DNA from: Roseomonas mucosa ATCC BAA-692 | Lineage (GTDB): Bacteria > Pseudomonadota > Alphaproteobacteria > Acetobacterales > Acetobacteraceae | Direction of reading: 5' to 3' | Length of the DNA stretch: 64,000 nucleotides | NCBI RefSeq assembly: GCF_000622225.1 | Contig: NZ_JHWD01000010.1 | Span: 62,001 to 126,000 of the forward strand | In this document: positions 43,276-57,155 of the stretch, piece by piece | Layout of the letters: every line of letters starts with the position of its first letter | How positions within the stretch are numbered: the stretch's first letter is position 1 | Translations under genes and position numbers: made by a program | The notes under the pieces: generated by a model | What the model was told of the DNA's origin: nothing | The model's input: only the letters and a program-made list of their open reading frames with translations | Database searches by the model: none

Positions 43276-44321
43276 CGTCCACGTCCCTGCGGCTGTCCGG
43301 GCTGGGCACCGCCCTGGGTGTTCCCCTGCCCCCCCGGCTGGTCGCCGGACTGGGGCACCACAAGGCCCTGGACCCGGGCACCGGGCGCGGAAACGAGGCG
43401 GGCGAGGCCGCTGCGCATGTCCACGATCGCTTCCGACCCGTTCAGCTGGTTCTGTCCGCGCGTGATGCGGACGTTGCCGAGCAGGCGGGCGATGCCGGTG
43501 ACGGGGCTGTACACGCCACGGTCGCCGCGCACGACCTCCTGTTCCGTGCGGATCTCGACATTGCCGAAGACCTCCACGCGGTCGAGCTTCGAGCCCTCGC
43601 CCGGTGCCCGGCGCGGCTGGGCGGCGCCCCGGTTGCCCCCTTGCGGCGCGGCGCGGGCCGGGGCGGCGGCGGGAGTGGCGGCGGGCGCCTGCTCCAGGAA
43701 ATAGCCGACCAGCGTGTCGGCGGCGATGCGGCGGTTGTCGCTGGTCACCACGCTCGCCGCGCCGCGCGCCACCGCCATGCGCTTCTGCGGCCAGTATTCC
43801 AGGCTGTCGCGGGCGGTGATGGTGTCGTCCGGCGTGGTCAGGCGCAGGTTGCGGCCGGTGAGGACCATGACCGCCTGGTCCATGTCATAGACGCCGCGGT
43901 CGCCCTGGGCGTGGTCGGTCTCCGTCTCGATATGGACGTTGCCCTCGGCTTCCAGCCGCCAGATCTCGCCGTTGGAGGCCGGGCTGTCGCCGCCGGGCTC
44001 CGCCGCCGGGGCGGGCGCGGCGCCGTCGCCATTCGCCTGTCCCGCGCGGTTGCGGTAGCGCGCGACCAGCCGGTCCGCCGTGAGCGTCACGCCGTCGCGC
44101 ACCGCCTTGGCATTGCCGGTGGCGATGACGACCTGCTCCGCCTGCCGCCATTCGATGCCGTTGGTGGAGGTGACCTCGACCGGGCCGCCCTTGGTCATGT
44201 CCACCGGCTGCGCCCGGGCGCCAGGCGAAGCCAGGCCCCCGAGCAGGACCGCGAGGGCGAGGGATGACGGCAGGCCGACCCGGCGCGGGCGCCGTGCGGC
44301 GATGGGAGGCAGGGGGGTCAC
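43272..44321 (-). CDS. lptA: LPS transport periplasmic protein LptA, long form with internal repeat
   Basis: 349 aa, well above the usual 170-230. An N-terminal signal (ALAVLLGGLASPGARA) is followed by the OstA-type start VEVTSTNGIEWRQAEQVVIATG. Two similar units follow: GNVHIETETD...GDRGVYD (GDRGVY from residue 140) and GNVEIRTEQE...GDRGVYS (from residue 266), joined by an Ala/Pro linker (about 215-245). The C-terminal tail is Gly/Gln-rich. GTG start in a GTGA overlap with lptC. LptA bridges LPS across the periplasm; the repeat would lengthen its beta-jellyroll. Confidence 0.88.
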   Translation of the reverse strand: MTPLPPIAARRPRRVGLPSSLALAVLLGGLASPGARAQPVDMTKGGPVEVTSTNGIEWRQAEQVVIATGNAKAVRDGVTLTADRLVARYRNRAGQANGDGAAPAPAAEPGGDSPASNGEIWRLEAEGNVHIETETDHAQGDRGVYDMDQAVMVLTGRNLRLTTPDDTITARDSLEYWPQKRMAVARGAASVVTSDNRRIAADTLVGYFLEQAPAATPAAAPARAAPQGGNRGAAQPRRAPGEGSKLDRVEVFGNVEIRTEQEVVRGDRGVYSPVTGIARLLGNVRITRGQNQLNGSEAIVDMRSGLARLVSAPGARVQGLVVPQSGDQPGGQGNTQGGAQPGQPQGRGR

Positions 44322-44944
44322 TGGTTGCCCTCCAGCATGGCGTGGGTGTTGCCGGTGAAGGTGATGTCCGCCCCCTTGTCCTTGAGGATGAACCCGTCGC
44401 CGGTCAGCGTGCCGAAGGAGCCCTGCGCCGCCACGGGGCGGTCTCCTGCGGCTTCGCCGAGCTTGAGCTGGATATGCGCGACCTCGGTCTTCAGGGTCGT
44501 GCCGTTGTCGTTCCAGAGAGTCACGTTCCCCCAGAGGTCCAGAAGGTCCTTGGCCTTGTCGTAGCGGCCGCTGTCGGATTCGAGCAGCACCCATCCGCCG
44601 CCGCTCAGCATCAGGTCGGCGCGCGGCTTCTCCAGCATGATCGGCGCGTCCTGCGCGGTCTGGGTGGCGTCGGCGGCGGTGACGTTGAAGGGCCGGTTCT
44701 GCGAATCGACGCCCTGGTAGCGCGGCTGCACCACGCGGATCGTGTCGGCGGCGTTCTGCGCGATGCGGCGGAAGGACAGGCGCGCCTGGTCGGTGGTGCG
44801 GTCGATCTCCGGCCACAGGGCGATGGCCGCCAGCAACGACAGCGCGCCGAGGGGCAGCAGGAACTTCGCCGCCCGCACCGACCAGCGCCGGCGCAGCATG
44901 GCGCCGCGCGAGTAGTGGCGACGGGCCCGGGAGGGCAGCAGCAT
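44318..44944 (-). CDS. lptC: LPS export protein LptC
   Basis: About 208 aa bitopic protein that passes LPS from LptB2FG to LptA. Basic N-terminus, one membrane segment (FLLPLGALSLLAAIALWP), then a periplasmic LptC domain with PRYQGVDSQNRPFNVTA and SDSGRYDKAKDLLDLWGNV. Start at the ATG with GGGAGG 8 nt upstream; a TTG at 45016 overlapping the kdsD stop would add 24 residues of Pro/Gly-rich sequence. Confidence 0.92.
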   Translation of the reverse strand: MLLPSRARRHYSRGAMLRRRWSVRAAKFLLPLGALSLLAAIALWPEIDRTTDQARLSFRRIAQNAADTIRVVQPRYQGVDSQNRPFNVTAADATQTAQDAPIMLEKPRADLMLSGGGWVLLESDSGRYDKAKDLLDLWGNVTLWNDNGTTLKTEVAHIQLKLGEAAGDRPVAAQGSFGTLTGDGFILKDKGADITFTGNTHAMLEGNQ

Positions 44945-45012
44945 GTCGTGAGCCTCCCGCTCCCCGCCCCCCGGGACGGGCGGCGGGGGCTTGGGCTTGC
45001 CGGCGGCGCCGC

Positions 45013-45999
45013 TCAAGCGACCCCCAGCCGCAGCAGGTCGTGGATGTGCAGGATGCCGCCGGGGCGGCCGTCCGGCTCCACCACGAAGAGGCTGGTGATG
45101 CTGCGCTCGTTCATGATCCGCAGCGCCTCGGCCGCCAGGGCATCCGGCCCGATGGTGCGCGGGCCGCGGGTCATCACCTCGGCGGCGGTGCGGTCCAGCA
45201 GGCTGCCGGGATGGGCGTCCTCCGCCTTGGCATCCAGGGCGCGGCGCAGGTCGCCATCGGTGATGATCCCGACCAGGCGGCCATCCTCGACAATGCCCAG
45301 GCAGCCGAAGCGCTTGGCGGTCATGTCCACCAGCGCCTGGCGCATCGGCAGGCCGGGCGGGGCCAGGGGCATGTCCGGGTGCATCACCTCCCGCACCCGG
45401 CGAAGCTGGGCGCCCAGCTTGCCGCCGGGGTGGAAGACGCGGAAGTCGGCGGCGGTGAAGCCCCGCCGTTCCAGCAGCGCCACCGCGAGCGCGTCGCCCA
45501 GGGCGAGCTGCAGCGTGGTGGAGGTGGTGGGGGCGAGGCCGAGCGGGCAGGCCTCCGGCACCGGCGGGAGGACCAGCGCGACATCGGCGGTCCGGGCCAG
45601 GGTGCTTTCGGCCCGGCCTGTGATGGCGATCAGCGGCAGGCCGAAGCGGCGGCTATGGGCCAGCACGTCGGACAGCTCGGCGGTTTCCCCGCCATTGGAG
45701 ATGGCGAGCACCGAATCCCCGGCCACGACCATGCCCAGATCCCCGTGCGAGGCCTCGGCCGGATGCACGAACTGGCTGGGCGTGCCGGTGGAGGCGAAGG
45801 TCGCGGCGATCTTGCGCCCGACATGGCCGGACTTGCCCATGCCCGTCACCACCACGCGGCCCGTGGTGCGGGCGAGCAGGGCGACGGCATCGCGGAAACG
45901 TTGGTCGAGCGACGAGGCGAGGGCGGAAAGGCCCGCCGCCTCGATCTCCAGCACGCGGCGTCCCGCGGCGAGGTCCGGATCTTGGAAAGAGGCGTTCAC
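45013..45999 (-). CDS. kdsD: D-arabinose 5-phosphate isomerase, KpsF/GutQ family
   Basis: Makes arabinose-5-phosphate, the first step to KDO for LPS. About 328 aa, the length of E. coli KdsD. SIS domain with VVVTGMGKSGHVGRK, FASTGTPSQFVHPAEA and SNGGETAEL, then two CBS domains (about 205-328; MTAKRFGCLGIVED, RSITSLFVVEPDGRPGG). Start set at a GTG where homologues begin; a TTG at 46026 is possible. Upstream of lptC, so KDO supply and LPS export are in one unit. Confidence 0.94.
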   Translation of the reverse strand: MNASFQDPDLAAGRRVLEIEAAGLSALASSLDQRFRDAVALLARTTGRVVVTGMGKSGHVGRKIAATFASTGTPSQFVHPAEASHGDLGMVVAGDSVLAISNGGETAELSDVLAHSRRFGLPLIAITGRAESTLARTADVALVLPPVPEACPLGLAPTTSTTLQLALGDALAVALLERRGFTAADFRVFHPGGKLGAQLRRVREVMHPDMPLAPPGLPMRQALVDMTAKRFGCLGIVEDGRLVGIITDGDLRRALDAKAEDAHPGSLLDRTAAEVMTRGPRTIGPDALAAEALRIMNERSITSLFVVEPDGRPGGILHIHDLLRLGVA

Positions 46000-46097
46000 C
46001 GGCCCGTTATGGTGCCCCGGCGCCAAGCGGTCAACGCGGAGTCACTTTCCGCATCAAGAATCGTGCCAGTCGCCGCCGCCGGACTGGACCCCGCTCC

Positions 46098-46733
46098 TCA
46101 GTGCGCGAAGATATCGGGCTCCGCATAGCCCATCAGGTCCAGCCGCCCCCGGGTGGGCAGAAAGCGGAAGCAGGCCTCCGCCAGGTCCAGGCGCCCCTCA
46201 CGGATCAGCAGGGCCTCCAGCCGCGCCCACAAGGCGTGCAGGTACAGCACATCCGAGGCAGCGTACTGCAACTGCTCCGTGCTGAGTTCCGCCGCCCCCC
46301 AGTCGCTGGACTGCTGCTGCTTCGAGATCTCCACCCCCAGCAGCTCCCGGCACAGTTCCTTGAGCCCGTGGCGGTCGGTGAAGGTGCGCACGAGGCGGGA
46401 GGCGATCTTGGTGCAGCGCACCGGCGCGACCTCCACCCCCAGCGCGGCCTGGAGGATGGCGACATCGAAGCGGGCGAAGTGGAACAGCTTGATTCGCGCC
46501 GGGTCGGCCAGCAGGGCACGCAGGTTGGGGCAGTCACCGCCCCGGCCGCCCAGGGCTTCAGGAACGATCTGCACGCAATGGGCCGAGCCGTCCCCGGCGG
46601 AGAGCTGCACCAGGCAGAGGCGGTCGCGCCGGGGGTCGAGGCCCATCGTCTCCGTATCCACCGCCACCACGGGCCCGAGGTCGAGGTCGGGCGGCAGGTC
46701 GTGCCGGTGCAGGTGGATCCGGCGGTCGGACAT
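46098..46733 (-). CDS. rnd: Ribonuclease D-type 3'-5' exonuclease (short form)
   Basis: About 211 aa DEDDy exonuclease. Exo I VDTETMGLDP, Exo II HFARFDVAIL, Exo III YAASDVLYLHAL (Tyr and Asp present). It lacks the C-terminal HRDC domains of E. coli RNase D, as is usual for alphaproteobacterial short forms. Start at MSDRRIHLH, which is where homologues begin; an ATG six codons earlier is possible. Upstream of kdsD on the same strand. Confidence 0.93.
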   Translation of the reverse strand: MSDRRIHLHRHDLPPDLDLGPVVAVDTETMGLDPRRDRLCLVQLSAGDGSAHCVQIVPEALGGRGGDCPNLRALLADPARIKLFHFARFDVAILQAALGVEVAPVRCTKIASRLVRTFTDRHGLKELCRELLGVEISKQQQSSDWGAAELSTEQLQYAASDVLYLHALWARLEALLIREGRLDLAEACFRFLPTRGRLDLMGYAEPDIFAH

Positions 46734-46898
46734 GAAGATGGTGTTTCCCATGGGTGCGGGCCTCGGCGGCAGTCGGATTCCGGCCGGCGCGTTCGTCCGG
46801 CAGCCTGGAGGAAGAGCCGGCCCCTGGCGAGCGGAACCGTACGGGCTGGGGCGGCGTCACCGCGGCATGGGGGAGGGGGCTGGATCGGGCGGGAGACG

Positions 46899-46985
<87 letters not shown>

Positions 46986-47050
46986 AGGTGACCTCGATCC
47001 TCTCAGTCTCCCGCCGGAACCGGATCTTCGATCCGGCGGGTCAGCAACCA

Positions 47051-47137
<87 letters not shown>

Positions 47138-47302
47138 AATTCGGTGCGGTGTGGCGCCGCTCTTACGGTCCCGTGACCATGGCGTCAAGCGGGGGAAGGA
47201 CGCTTTCGGCACCCTCCCGGGAGCCTGCCGCGCGGAGCCCGTCCTTGCCTCCGCCCGGGGCGTTCCATCTCTCTTAAGGAACGCAAACAAGAAGGAGCCG
47301 GC

Positions 47303-48229
47303 ATGACGACGCGACGGGTGGCCACGGTGTTCGGCGGGGCGGGTTTCATCGGGCGGCATGTCGTCCAGCGCCTGGCGCAACTCGACTATGTGGTGCGGAT
47401 TCCCAGCCGGCATCCCGACCGTGCCCGGCGGCAGATGGTGCAGGGCCGGGTGGGGCAGGTCGTGCCCCTGTCCGTCCCGCTGTCCGACGATGCCGCCGTG
47501 GCGCGCGCCGTCACGGGTGCCGAGGTGGTGGTGAACCTGATCGGCATCCTGGCGGAACGCCGGGCCGGGGATTTCCGGCGCGTGCATGCGGAGGCGGCCG
47601 GGCGGATCGCGCGGCTGAGCGCGGCGGCGGGCGTGTCCCGGCTGGTACAGGTCTCGGCCATCGGGGCGGACCCCAACAGCGCCAGCGCCTATGCCCGCTC
47701 CAAGGCGGAAGGGGAGGCGGCAGTACGGGCGGCCTTTCCGCGGGCGACGATCCTGCGGCCCTCGATCGTCTTCGGGGCGGAGGACGCGTTCTTCAACCGC
47801 TTCGCCGCGATGAGCCGGCTGCTGCCCATCCTGCCGCTGGTAGGCGCGCGGACGCGGTTCCAGCCCGTCTATGTCGGGGACGTGGCCGCGGCCGTCGAAG
47901 CGGCGGTGACGCGGCCCGATGCGCCGGGACAGACCTACGAGCTCGGCGGCCCGCGCGTGGCCAGCTTCCAGTCACTGATGGAGCAGATGCTGGAGATGCT
48001 GGGCCGCCGCCGCCCCGTGGTGGAGATCCCGGCCGGGATCGCGAAGCTGCAGGCGAAGATCCTGGGCCACCTGCCCAACCCGCCATTGACGGAGGACCAG
48101 TTGTTGCTTCTGCGGCACGACAATATCGTGTCGGGACACTGTCCGGGGCTGGTGGAACTCGGGGTGGCACCGCATCCGCTGGAAGCGATCCTGCCATCCT
48201 ACCTCTCGCGCCACCGGCAGAAGGGCTGA
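47303..48229 (+). CDS. Complex I NDUFA9-like NAD(P)-binding protein
   Basis: 308 aa atypical SDR. Rossmann motif GGAGFIG (11-17), then VNLIGIL, VSAIGAD and [11 protein letters not shown] (Tyr-x-x-x-Lys). This is the group related to the NDUFA9 accessory subunit of mitochondrial complex I, with [15 protein letters not shown] and a QPVYVGDVA element. AAGGAG precedes the ATG. Role in bacteria unclear: complex I assembly, quinone synthesis or a general reductase. Confidence 0.88.
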   Translation: MTTRRVATVFGGAGFIGRHVVQRLAQLDYVVRIPSRHPDRARRQMVQGRVGQVVPLSVPLSDDAAVARAVTGAEVVVNLIGILAERRAGDFRRVHAEAAGRIARLSAAAGVSRLVQVSAIGADPNSASAYARSKAEGEAAVRAAFPRATILRPSIVFGAEDAFFNRFAAMSRLLPILPLVGARTRFQPVYVGDVAAAVEAAVTRPDAPGQTYELGGPRVASFQSLMEQMLEMLGRRRPVVEIPAGIAKLQAKILGHLPNPPLTEDQLLLLRHDNIVSGHCPGLVELGVAPHPLEAILPSYLSRHRQKG

Positions 48230-48239
48230 TTTCCGCGAA

Positions 48240-48360
48240 ATGACCGAAGCGGACATAGTTTCCAGCATTCAAAGAGATTAATAATTACTTTCAACAAAGA
48301 TTCCAGATTATTGGGTCAGATAGACTGACCTATTGGCCTTTTTTGCACTCGCACAGACGC
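48240..48360 (+). promoter_or_regulatory. AT-rich island with inverted repeat before gltD
   Basis: About 120 nt of unusually AT-rich sequence in this GC-rich genome. It includes GGTCAG (48314-48319) and CTGACC (48325-48330) separated by ATAGA, and then a T6 run (48339-48344). The palindrome could be an operator of the gltD promoter or, with the T-run, a terminator of the upstream gene. A sigma-54 site was looked for and does not fit (see rejected items). Confidence 0.5.
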
Positions 48361-48437
48361 GACGAGCGTGCCATAGGCTTGCCAAACCTCCTTTAATGAT
48401 CCGGTCCGACGCCCGGCCGCTTGCAGAGGGATCAACG

Positions 48438-49877
48438 ATGGCCGAACGCATGCTTCAGTTCGTGCGCCTGCAGCAAAGGCAGCCCGAAAAGCGCGATGCC
48501 GCCGAGCGGCGTCGGGATTTCGGCGAGATCTACGCGGATTTCGATCCGGAGCGCGCTTCGCAGCAATCCAGCCGCTGCTCCCAGTGCGGCGTGCCCTTCT
48601 GTTCCGTGCACTGCCCGCTGAACAACAACATCCCCGACTGGCTGAAGCTGACGGCGGAGAACCGGCTGGAGGAGGCCTACGAGGTTTCCGCCGCCACCAA
48701 CACCTTCCCCGAGGTCTGCGGCCGCGTCTGCCCGCAGGACCGGCTCTGCGAAGGCAACTGCGTCATCGAGAAGGGCTTCGAGTCCGTCACGATCGGCGCG
48801 GTGGAGCGCTACATCACCGACACCGCCTGGGAGAAGGGCTGGGTGAAGCCGCCAGTCCCGGCGCGGGAAACGGAACGCTCGGTCGGCATCGTCGGCGCTG
48901 GCCCGGCCGGCCTCGCGGCCGCCGAGCGGATGCGCCGCCGCGGCTGGCAGGTCACCGTCTATGACCGGCACGACCGGGTCGGCGGGCTGATGATCTACGG
49001 CATCCCGAACTTCAAGCTGGAGAAGGAGGTCATCCTCCGCCGCTGGAAACTGTTCGAGGAGGCCGGCATCCGCTTCGAGCTGGGCTTCGAGATCGGCCGC
49101 GACGCCTCGCTGGCGGAACTGCGCGACCGCCACGACGCGATCCTGATCGCCACCGGCGTGTACCGGGCGCGCGACGTGGAGGTGCCGGGCAACGACCTGA
49201 ACGGCGTGGTGCGGGCGCTGGACTTCCTGATCGCCTCCAACCGCCAGGGACTGGGCGATGCGGTGCCGGAATTCGACAGCGGCGCGCTGAACGCCGCCGG
49301 CAAGCGGGTGGTGGTGATCGGCGGCGGCGACACCGCCATGGACTGCGTCCGCACCTCCATCCGCCAGGGCGCCGCCTCGGTCACCTGCCTCTACCGCCGC
49401 GACAAGGCGAACATGCCGGGCTCGATGCGCGAGGTGAAGAATGCCGAGGAGGAGGGCGTGCGCTTCTCCTGGCTCGCCGCGCCGAAGTTCTTCCTGGGCG
49501 AGGCCGGCACGGTGACCGGCGTGCAGGCGGTGCGCATGCATCTGGGCCTGCCCGAGGCCACCGGCCGCCAGCAGGTCGAGCCCATCCCGGGCAGCGAGTA
49601 CACCGAGCCGGCGGACCTGGTGATCAAGGCACTGGGCTTCGACCCGGAGGACCTGCCGGAGATGTTCGGCGAGCCCGGGCTGCGCGTGTCCCGCTGGGGC
49701 ACGCTGCAGGTGGACCACCGCACGATGATGACCAGCATCCCCGGCGTCTTCGCCGCGGGCGACATCGTGCGCGGCGCCAGCCTGGTGGTCTGGGGCATCC
49801 GCGACGGGCGCGACGCCGCCGACCGGATCGAGCACTGGCACGAGAAGCAGTCGGCCGTCGCCCAGGCGGCGGAGTGA
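48438..49877 (+). CDS. gltD: Glutamate synthase small (beta) subunit
   Basis: 479 aa NADPH-oxidising subunit of glutamate synthase. N-terminal Cys clusters for 4Fe-4S centres (CSQCGVPFCSVHCP and CGRVCPQDRLCEGNC), FAD site VGIVGAGPAGLAAAE, NADPH site VVVIGGGDTAMDC, and C-terminal GVFAAGDIVRGASLVVW. Start at MAERML with AGAGGG upstream. 23 nt before gltB. The gene follows an AT-rich regulatory-looking region. Confidence 0.97.
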   Translation: MAERMLQFVRLQQRQPEKRDAAERRRDFGEIYADFDPERASQQSSRCSQCGVPFCSVHCPLNNNIPDWLKLTAENRLEEAYEVSAATNTFPEVCGRVCPQDRLCEGNCVIEKGFESVTIGAVERYITDTAWEKGWVKPPVPARETERSVGIVGAGPAGLAAAERMRRRGWQVTVYDRHDRVGGLMIYGIPNFKLEKEVILRRWKLFEEAGIRFELGFEIGRDASLAELRDRHDAILIATGVYRARDVEVPGNDLNGVVRALDFLIASNRQGLGDAVPEFDSGALNAAGKRVVVIGGGDTAMDCVRTSIRQGAASVTCLYRRDKANMPGSMREVKNAEEEGVRFSWLAAPKFFLGEAGTVTGVQAVRMHLGLPEATGRQQVEPIPGSEYTEPADLVIKALGFDPEDLPEMFGEPGLRVSRWGTLQVDHRTMMTSIPGVFAAGDIVRGASLVVWGIRDGRDAADRIEHWHEKQSAVAQAAE

Positions 49878-49900
49878 GGGGCGGGGAAGGGATCGGGACG

Positions 49901-54442
<4,542 letters not shown>

Positions 54443-54471
54443 GCCGCCGGAACCGCGGTCCGGGGAGTCCT

Positions 54472-54498
54472 GGCGGGGCGGATCATGTCCGCCCCGTC
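54472..54498 (+). terminator. Hairpin after gltB
   Basis: GGGGCGGA (54475-54482), loop TCATG, TCCGCCCC (54488-54495), plus a C-G pair, a G-U pair and a G-C pair outside. It lies about 30 nt after the gltB stop. No T-run follows, so termination may be weak or Rho-assisted. Confidence 0.45.
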
Positions 54499-54607
54499 AT
54501 GCCGCCTTCATGCCCTGGCCGCGGGCGACAAGGCCGCCCGAATCAACAACGGTAAAACTCTGTTTAGACGGTTGGCGCCGCCGCCCTCCTGCCGTAATGG
54601 CAGCGTC

Positions 54608-55276
54608 GTGCGCGTCCTGTATCACCTTCCCCTCTCGCCCCATTGCCGCAAGGTCCGACTGGCCCTGGCGGAGAAGCGGATTCCCTTCGAGCTGCGGCTG
54701 GAGCGCGTCTGGGAACGCCGGCCGGAATTCCTCGACCTCAACCCCGCCGGCATGGTGCCGGTGCTGGAGGAGGAGAACGGGCTGGTCCTCGCGGATTCCT
54801 ATGTGATCTGCGAGTACCTGGACGAGGCCTATCCCGAGACCCCGCTGCTTGGCCGCACCCATGCCGAACGCGCCGAGGTGCGCCGGCTGGTCGCCTGGTT
54901 CGACGGCAAGTTCAACGACGAGGTGACGCGCAACCTGCTCTACGAGAAGCAGTTCAAGCGCATGCTGCAGCGGGGCAACCCGGACGGGCCCGCCCTGCGC
55001 GCCGGCTACGCCAACATCAAGGGCCACCTGGAATATCTTGGCTGGCTGGCCGAGACGCGGAGCTGGCTGGCGGGCAGCAGCCTGTCGCTGGCGGACCTGA
55101 CGGCGGCCGCGCACCTCTCGGCGCTGGACTACATCGGCGACGTGGACTGGACGCTCTCCGACGCCGCCAAGGACTGGTACGCGCGCATCAAGTCGCGCCC
55201 GTCCTTCCGCCCGATCCTGGCCGAGCGGATCAGCGGCGTGGCGCCACCGGAACATTACGACGACCTGGATTTCTGA
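54608..55276 (+). CDS. Glutathione S-transferase family protein
   Basis: About 222 aa. N-terminal thioredoxin-like domain (VLYHLPLSPHCRKVRLALAEK, then NPAGMVPVLEEENG and ADSYVICEYLDE, the glutathione-binding SxxI/E region) and a C-terminal all-helical domain (LSLADLTAAAHLSALDYIGDV). The Ser/Cys near residues 10-13 is the likely catalytic site. GTG start; no clear ribosome site. Resembles FzlA-like GSTs of alphaproteobacteria, from the YEKQFKR and PEHYDDLDF elements, but that is tentative. Confidence 0.88.
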   Translation: MRVLYHLPLSPHCRKVRLALAEKRIPFELRLERVWERRPEFLDLNPAGMVPVLEEENGLVLADSYVICEYLDEAYPETPLLGRTHAERAEVRRLVAWFDGKFNDEVTRNLLYEKQFKRMLQRGNPDGPALRAGYANIKGHLEYLGWLAETRSWLAGSSLSLADLTAAAHLSALDYIGDVDWTLSDAAKDWYARIKSRPSFRPILAERISGVAPPEHYDDLDF

Positions 55277-55386
55277 GCGGCGCCAGCCGCCCGCGCTGAA
55301 AACCCCGTGACAGCGCCGGCGGCAGGGGCAACCGGCCCCGCCGCCGGACGTCTTGCCTTCCGCACAAGGCGGAAGGTGGCGGCACG

Positions 55387-56184
55387 ATGGAACTCGGGAT
55401 CAAGGATCGTGTCGCGGTCGTCACCGGCGGCGATTCCGGCATCGGGCTGGAAACGGCGCGCTTCCTGCTCCGCGACGGGGCGAAGGTCGTGCTGTCCGAC
55501 AAGGACGCCGCCTCGCTGAAAAAGGCCGCGGCGGGGCTGTCCGGCGAGGTCCTCGCCATCGCCGCCGACCTGACGAAGCCGGAACAGGTGGAGGCCCTGG
55601 CAAAGGGCGCGCGGGAGCGTTTCGGGGCCGTGGACATCCTGGTGAACGCCGCCGGCATCACCGGCCCGACAGGCATCTTCCACGAACTCGGCGACGAGGA
55701 CTGGCGCCTGGCGCTGGAGGTCGATTTCATGGCGGCGGTGCGGGTCTGCCGGGCCTTCATCCCCGCCATGGCGGAGCGGGGCTGGGGCCGGGTGGTGCTG
55801 ATCGGCTCCGAGGATGCGGTGCAGCCCTATGCCGACGAACTGCCCTATTGCGCGGCCAAGGCGGCGATCCTGAACCTCACCAAGGGGCTCTCGAAGACCT
55901 ATGCGAAGCAGGGTGTCCTCGTGAACAGCGTCTCCCCCGCCTATATCGAGACACCGATGACCGATGCCATGATGGAGAAGCGGGCCAGGAAGAACGGCAC
56001 CTCCTTCGAGGAGGCTGTGCAGAGCTTCCTCAAGGAGGAGCGCCCCACCCTGGAACTCGCGCGCCGCGGCAGGCCGGAGGAGGTCGCGGCCGCCATCGCC
56101 TTCCTCTGCTCCGACCTCGCCAGCTTCGTGAACGGCGCGAACTACCGGGTGGATGGCGGCTCGGTCGCCACGGTCTCGACCTGA
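55387..56184 (+). CDS. Short-chain dehydrogenase/reductase
   Basis: 265 aa classical SDR. TGGDSGIG (14-21), NAAG, Ser in VLIGSEDAVQ, and YCAAK as the Tyr-x-x-x-Lys pair. A long substrate-loop helix (MTDAMMEKRARKNG) lies before the C-terminal SFVNGANYRVDGG. Probable 3-oxoacyl reductase-like or sugar/alcohol dehydrogenase; the substrate is not predictable. Converges on the TPR gene with 1 nt between stops. Confidence 0.92.
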   Translation: MELGIKDRVAVVTGGDSGIGLETARFLLRDGAKVVLSDKDAASLKKAAAGLSGEVLAIAADLTKPEQVEALAKGARERFGAVDILVNAAGITGPTGIFHELGDEDWRLALEVDFMAAVRVCRAFIPAMAERGWGRVVLIGSEDAVQPYADELPYCAAKAAILNLTKGLSKTYAKQGVLVNSVSPAYIETPMTDAMMEKRARKNGTSFEEAVQSFLKEERPTLELARRGRPEEVAAAIAFLCSDLASFVNGANYRVDGGSVATVST

Positions 56185-56185
56185 G

Positions 56186-57022
56186 CTAGCGCCGCTTCGG
56201 GCCCGCCTCGCTGAGCGCCAGGTTCTGCTGCGCCAGATCGGCGGCCGCACTGTCCGGGGCGGATTGGATCACGCTCTCCCAGTCTTCCCGCGCACCCTCC
56301 AGGTCCCCGTTCAACTGCCGCAGGATGCCGCGTTCCAGGAGTGCCTCGGCATTGTCGGACTCGATGGTCAGCGCCCGGTCGATGGCGTGGAGAGCCTCCT
56401 GCGGCAGGTCGAGATGGCGCAGGGCGGCGGCGCGAAAGACCCAGGCATCCGGGCGGTCCGGGTCCAGCTCCGTGGCCCGCGTGGCATCGGCCAGGGAATC
56501 GGCGTAGCGTCCGAGGCTGCCGGAGGCCAGGGCGCGGTCCACCAGCAGGTCGGCGCTGTCCGGAGCCAGGGCGAGGCCCAGGGTCGTGGCGGCATAGGCG
56601 CGGCTGGCATCGCCGATGGCCATCCAGGCCTGCCCCGCCTGCCCATAGAGCACGGCGCGGGCGGTGTTGTTGAACCCGGTTTGCCCGGCCAGCGCCTCCA
56701 GCCGGGGGCCGGCCCTCTCGCCATCGCCCAGGGCCAGCAGGGCCAGGGCCTGGCAATGGCGCGACCCGTTGCTTGTTCCGGCGCGGTCTTGCCAGGCCTC
56801 GGCGAAGGCCAGCGCCCCCTGCGGATCGTCGGGGATCTGGTCCAGGCAGCGAAGATATTCCGGGCTGTCGTCCAGGCGCGGCGATTCGGGCGGGAGGGGC
56901 AGCACCTCCTCCGTCAGGGGGACGGGCGGGCGGCGCAGGAAATGCCAGGCCCCTCCGGCCAGGGCGGCCAGGAGGGCGGCGGCAAAGGCGCCCATCAGCA
57001 CGGGTCGGAGGGACAGGCTCAT
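56186..57022 (-). CDS. Membrane-anchored tetratricopeptide-repeat protein
   Basis: About 278 aa. One N-terminal membrane segment (VLMGAFAAALLAALAGGAW) and then helical TPR units from about 120, e.g. ADLLVDRALASGSLGRYADS, DAWVFRAAALRHLDLPQEAL and AEALLERGILRQLNGDLEGA. Likely anchored in the inner membrane with the repeats outside. Start MSLSLR has GGAGGGG only 2 nt upstream; an ATG three codons earlier is possible. No specific function visible. Confidence 0.82.
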   Translation of the reverse strand: MSLSLRPVLMGAFAAALLAALAGGAWHFLRRPPVPLTEEVLPLPPESPRLDDSPEYLRCLDQIPDDPQGALAFAEAWQDRAGTSNGSRHCQALALLALGDGERAGPRLEALAGQTGFNNTARAVLYGQAGQAWMAIGDASRAYAATTLGLALAPDSADLLVDRALASGSLGRYADSLADATRATELDPDRPDAWVFRAAALRHLDLPQEALHAIDRALTIESDNAEALLERGILRQLNGDLEGAREDWESVIQSAPDSAAADLAQQNLALSEAGPKRR

Positions 57023-57155
57023 CCCCTCCATTCTAGAACAGATGACGAAAGGGCGGCATCGCCCGAAAGCGTGATTCTGCGGCAACGTCCTGCGGGCGGA
57101 ACAGGGGCGGGGCGGACCTAGCCAGCAGCAGGGGAGCACGCCACATGCCGTCCCG

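Noticed and set aside
48331-48347. Possible sigma-54 promoter (TTGGCC then TTGCA) before gltD
   Set aside because: The distance between the GG and GC elements is two bases shorter than the fixed spacing sigma-54 requires, and the rest of the -24 box does not match.
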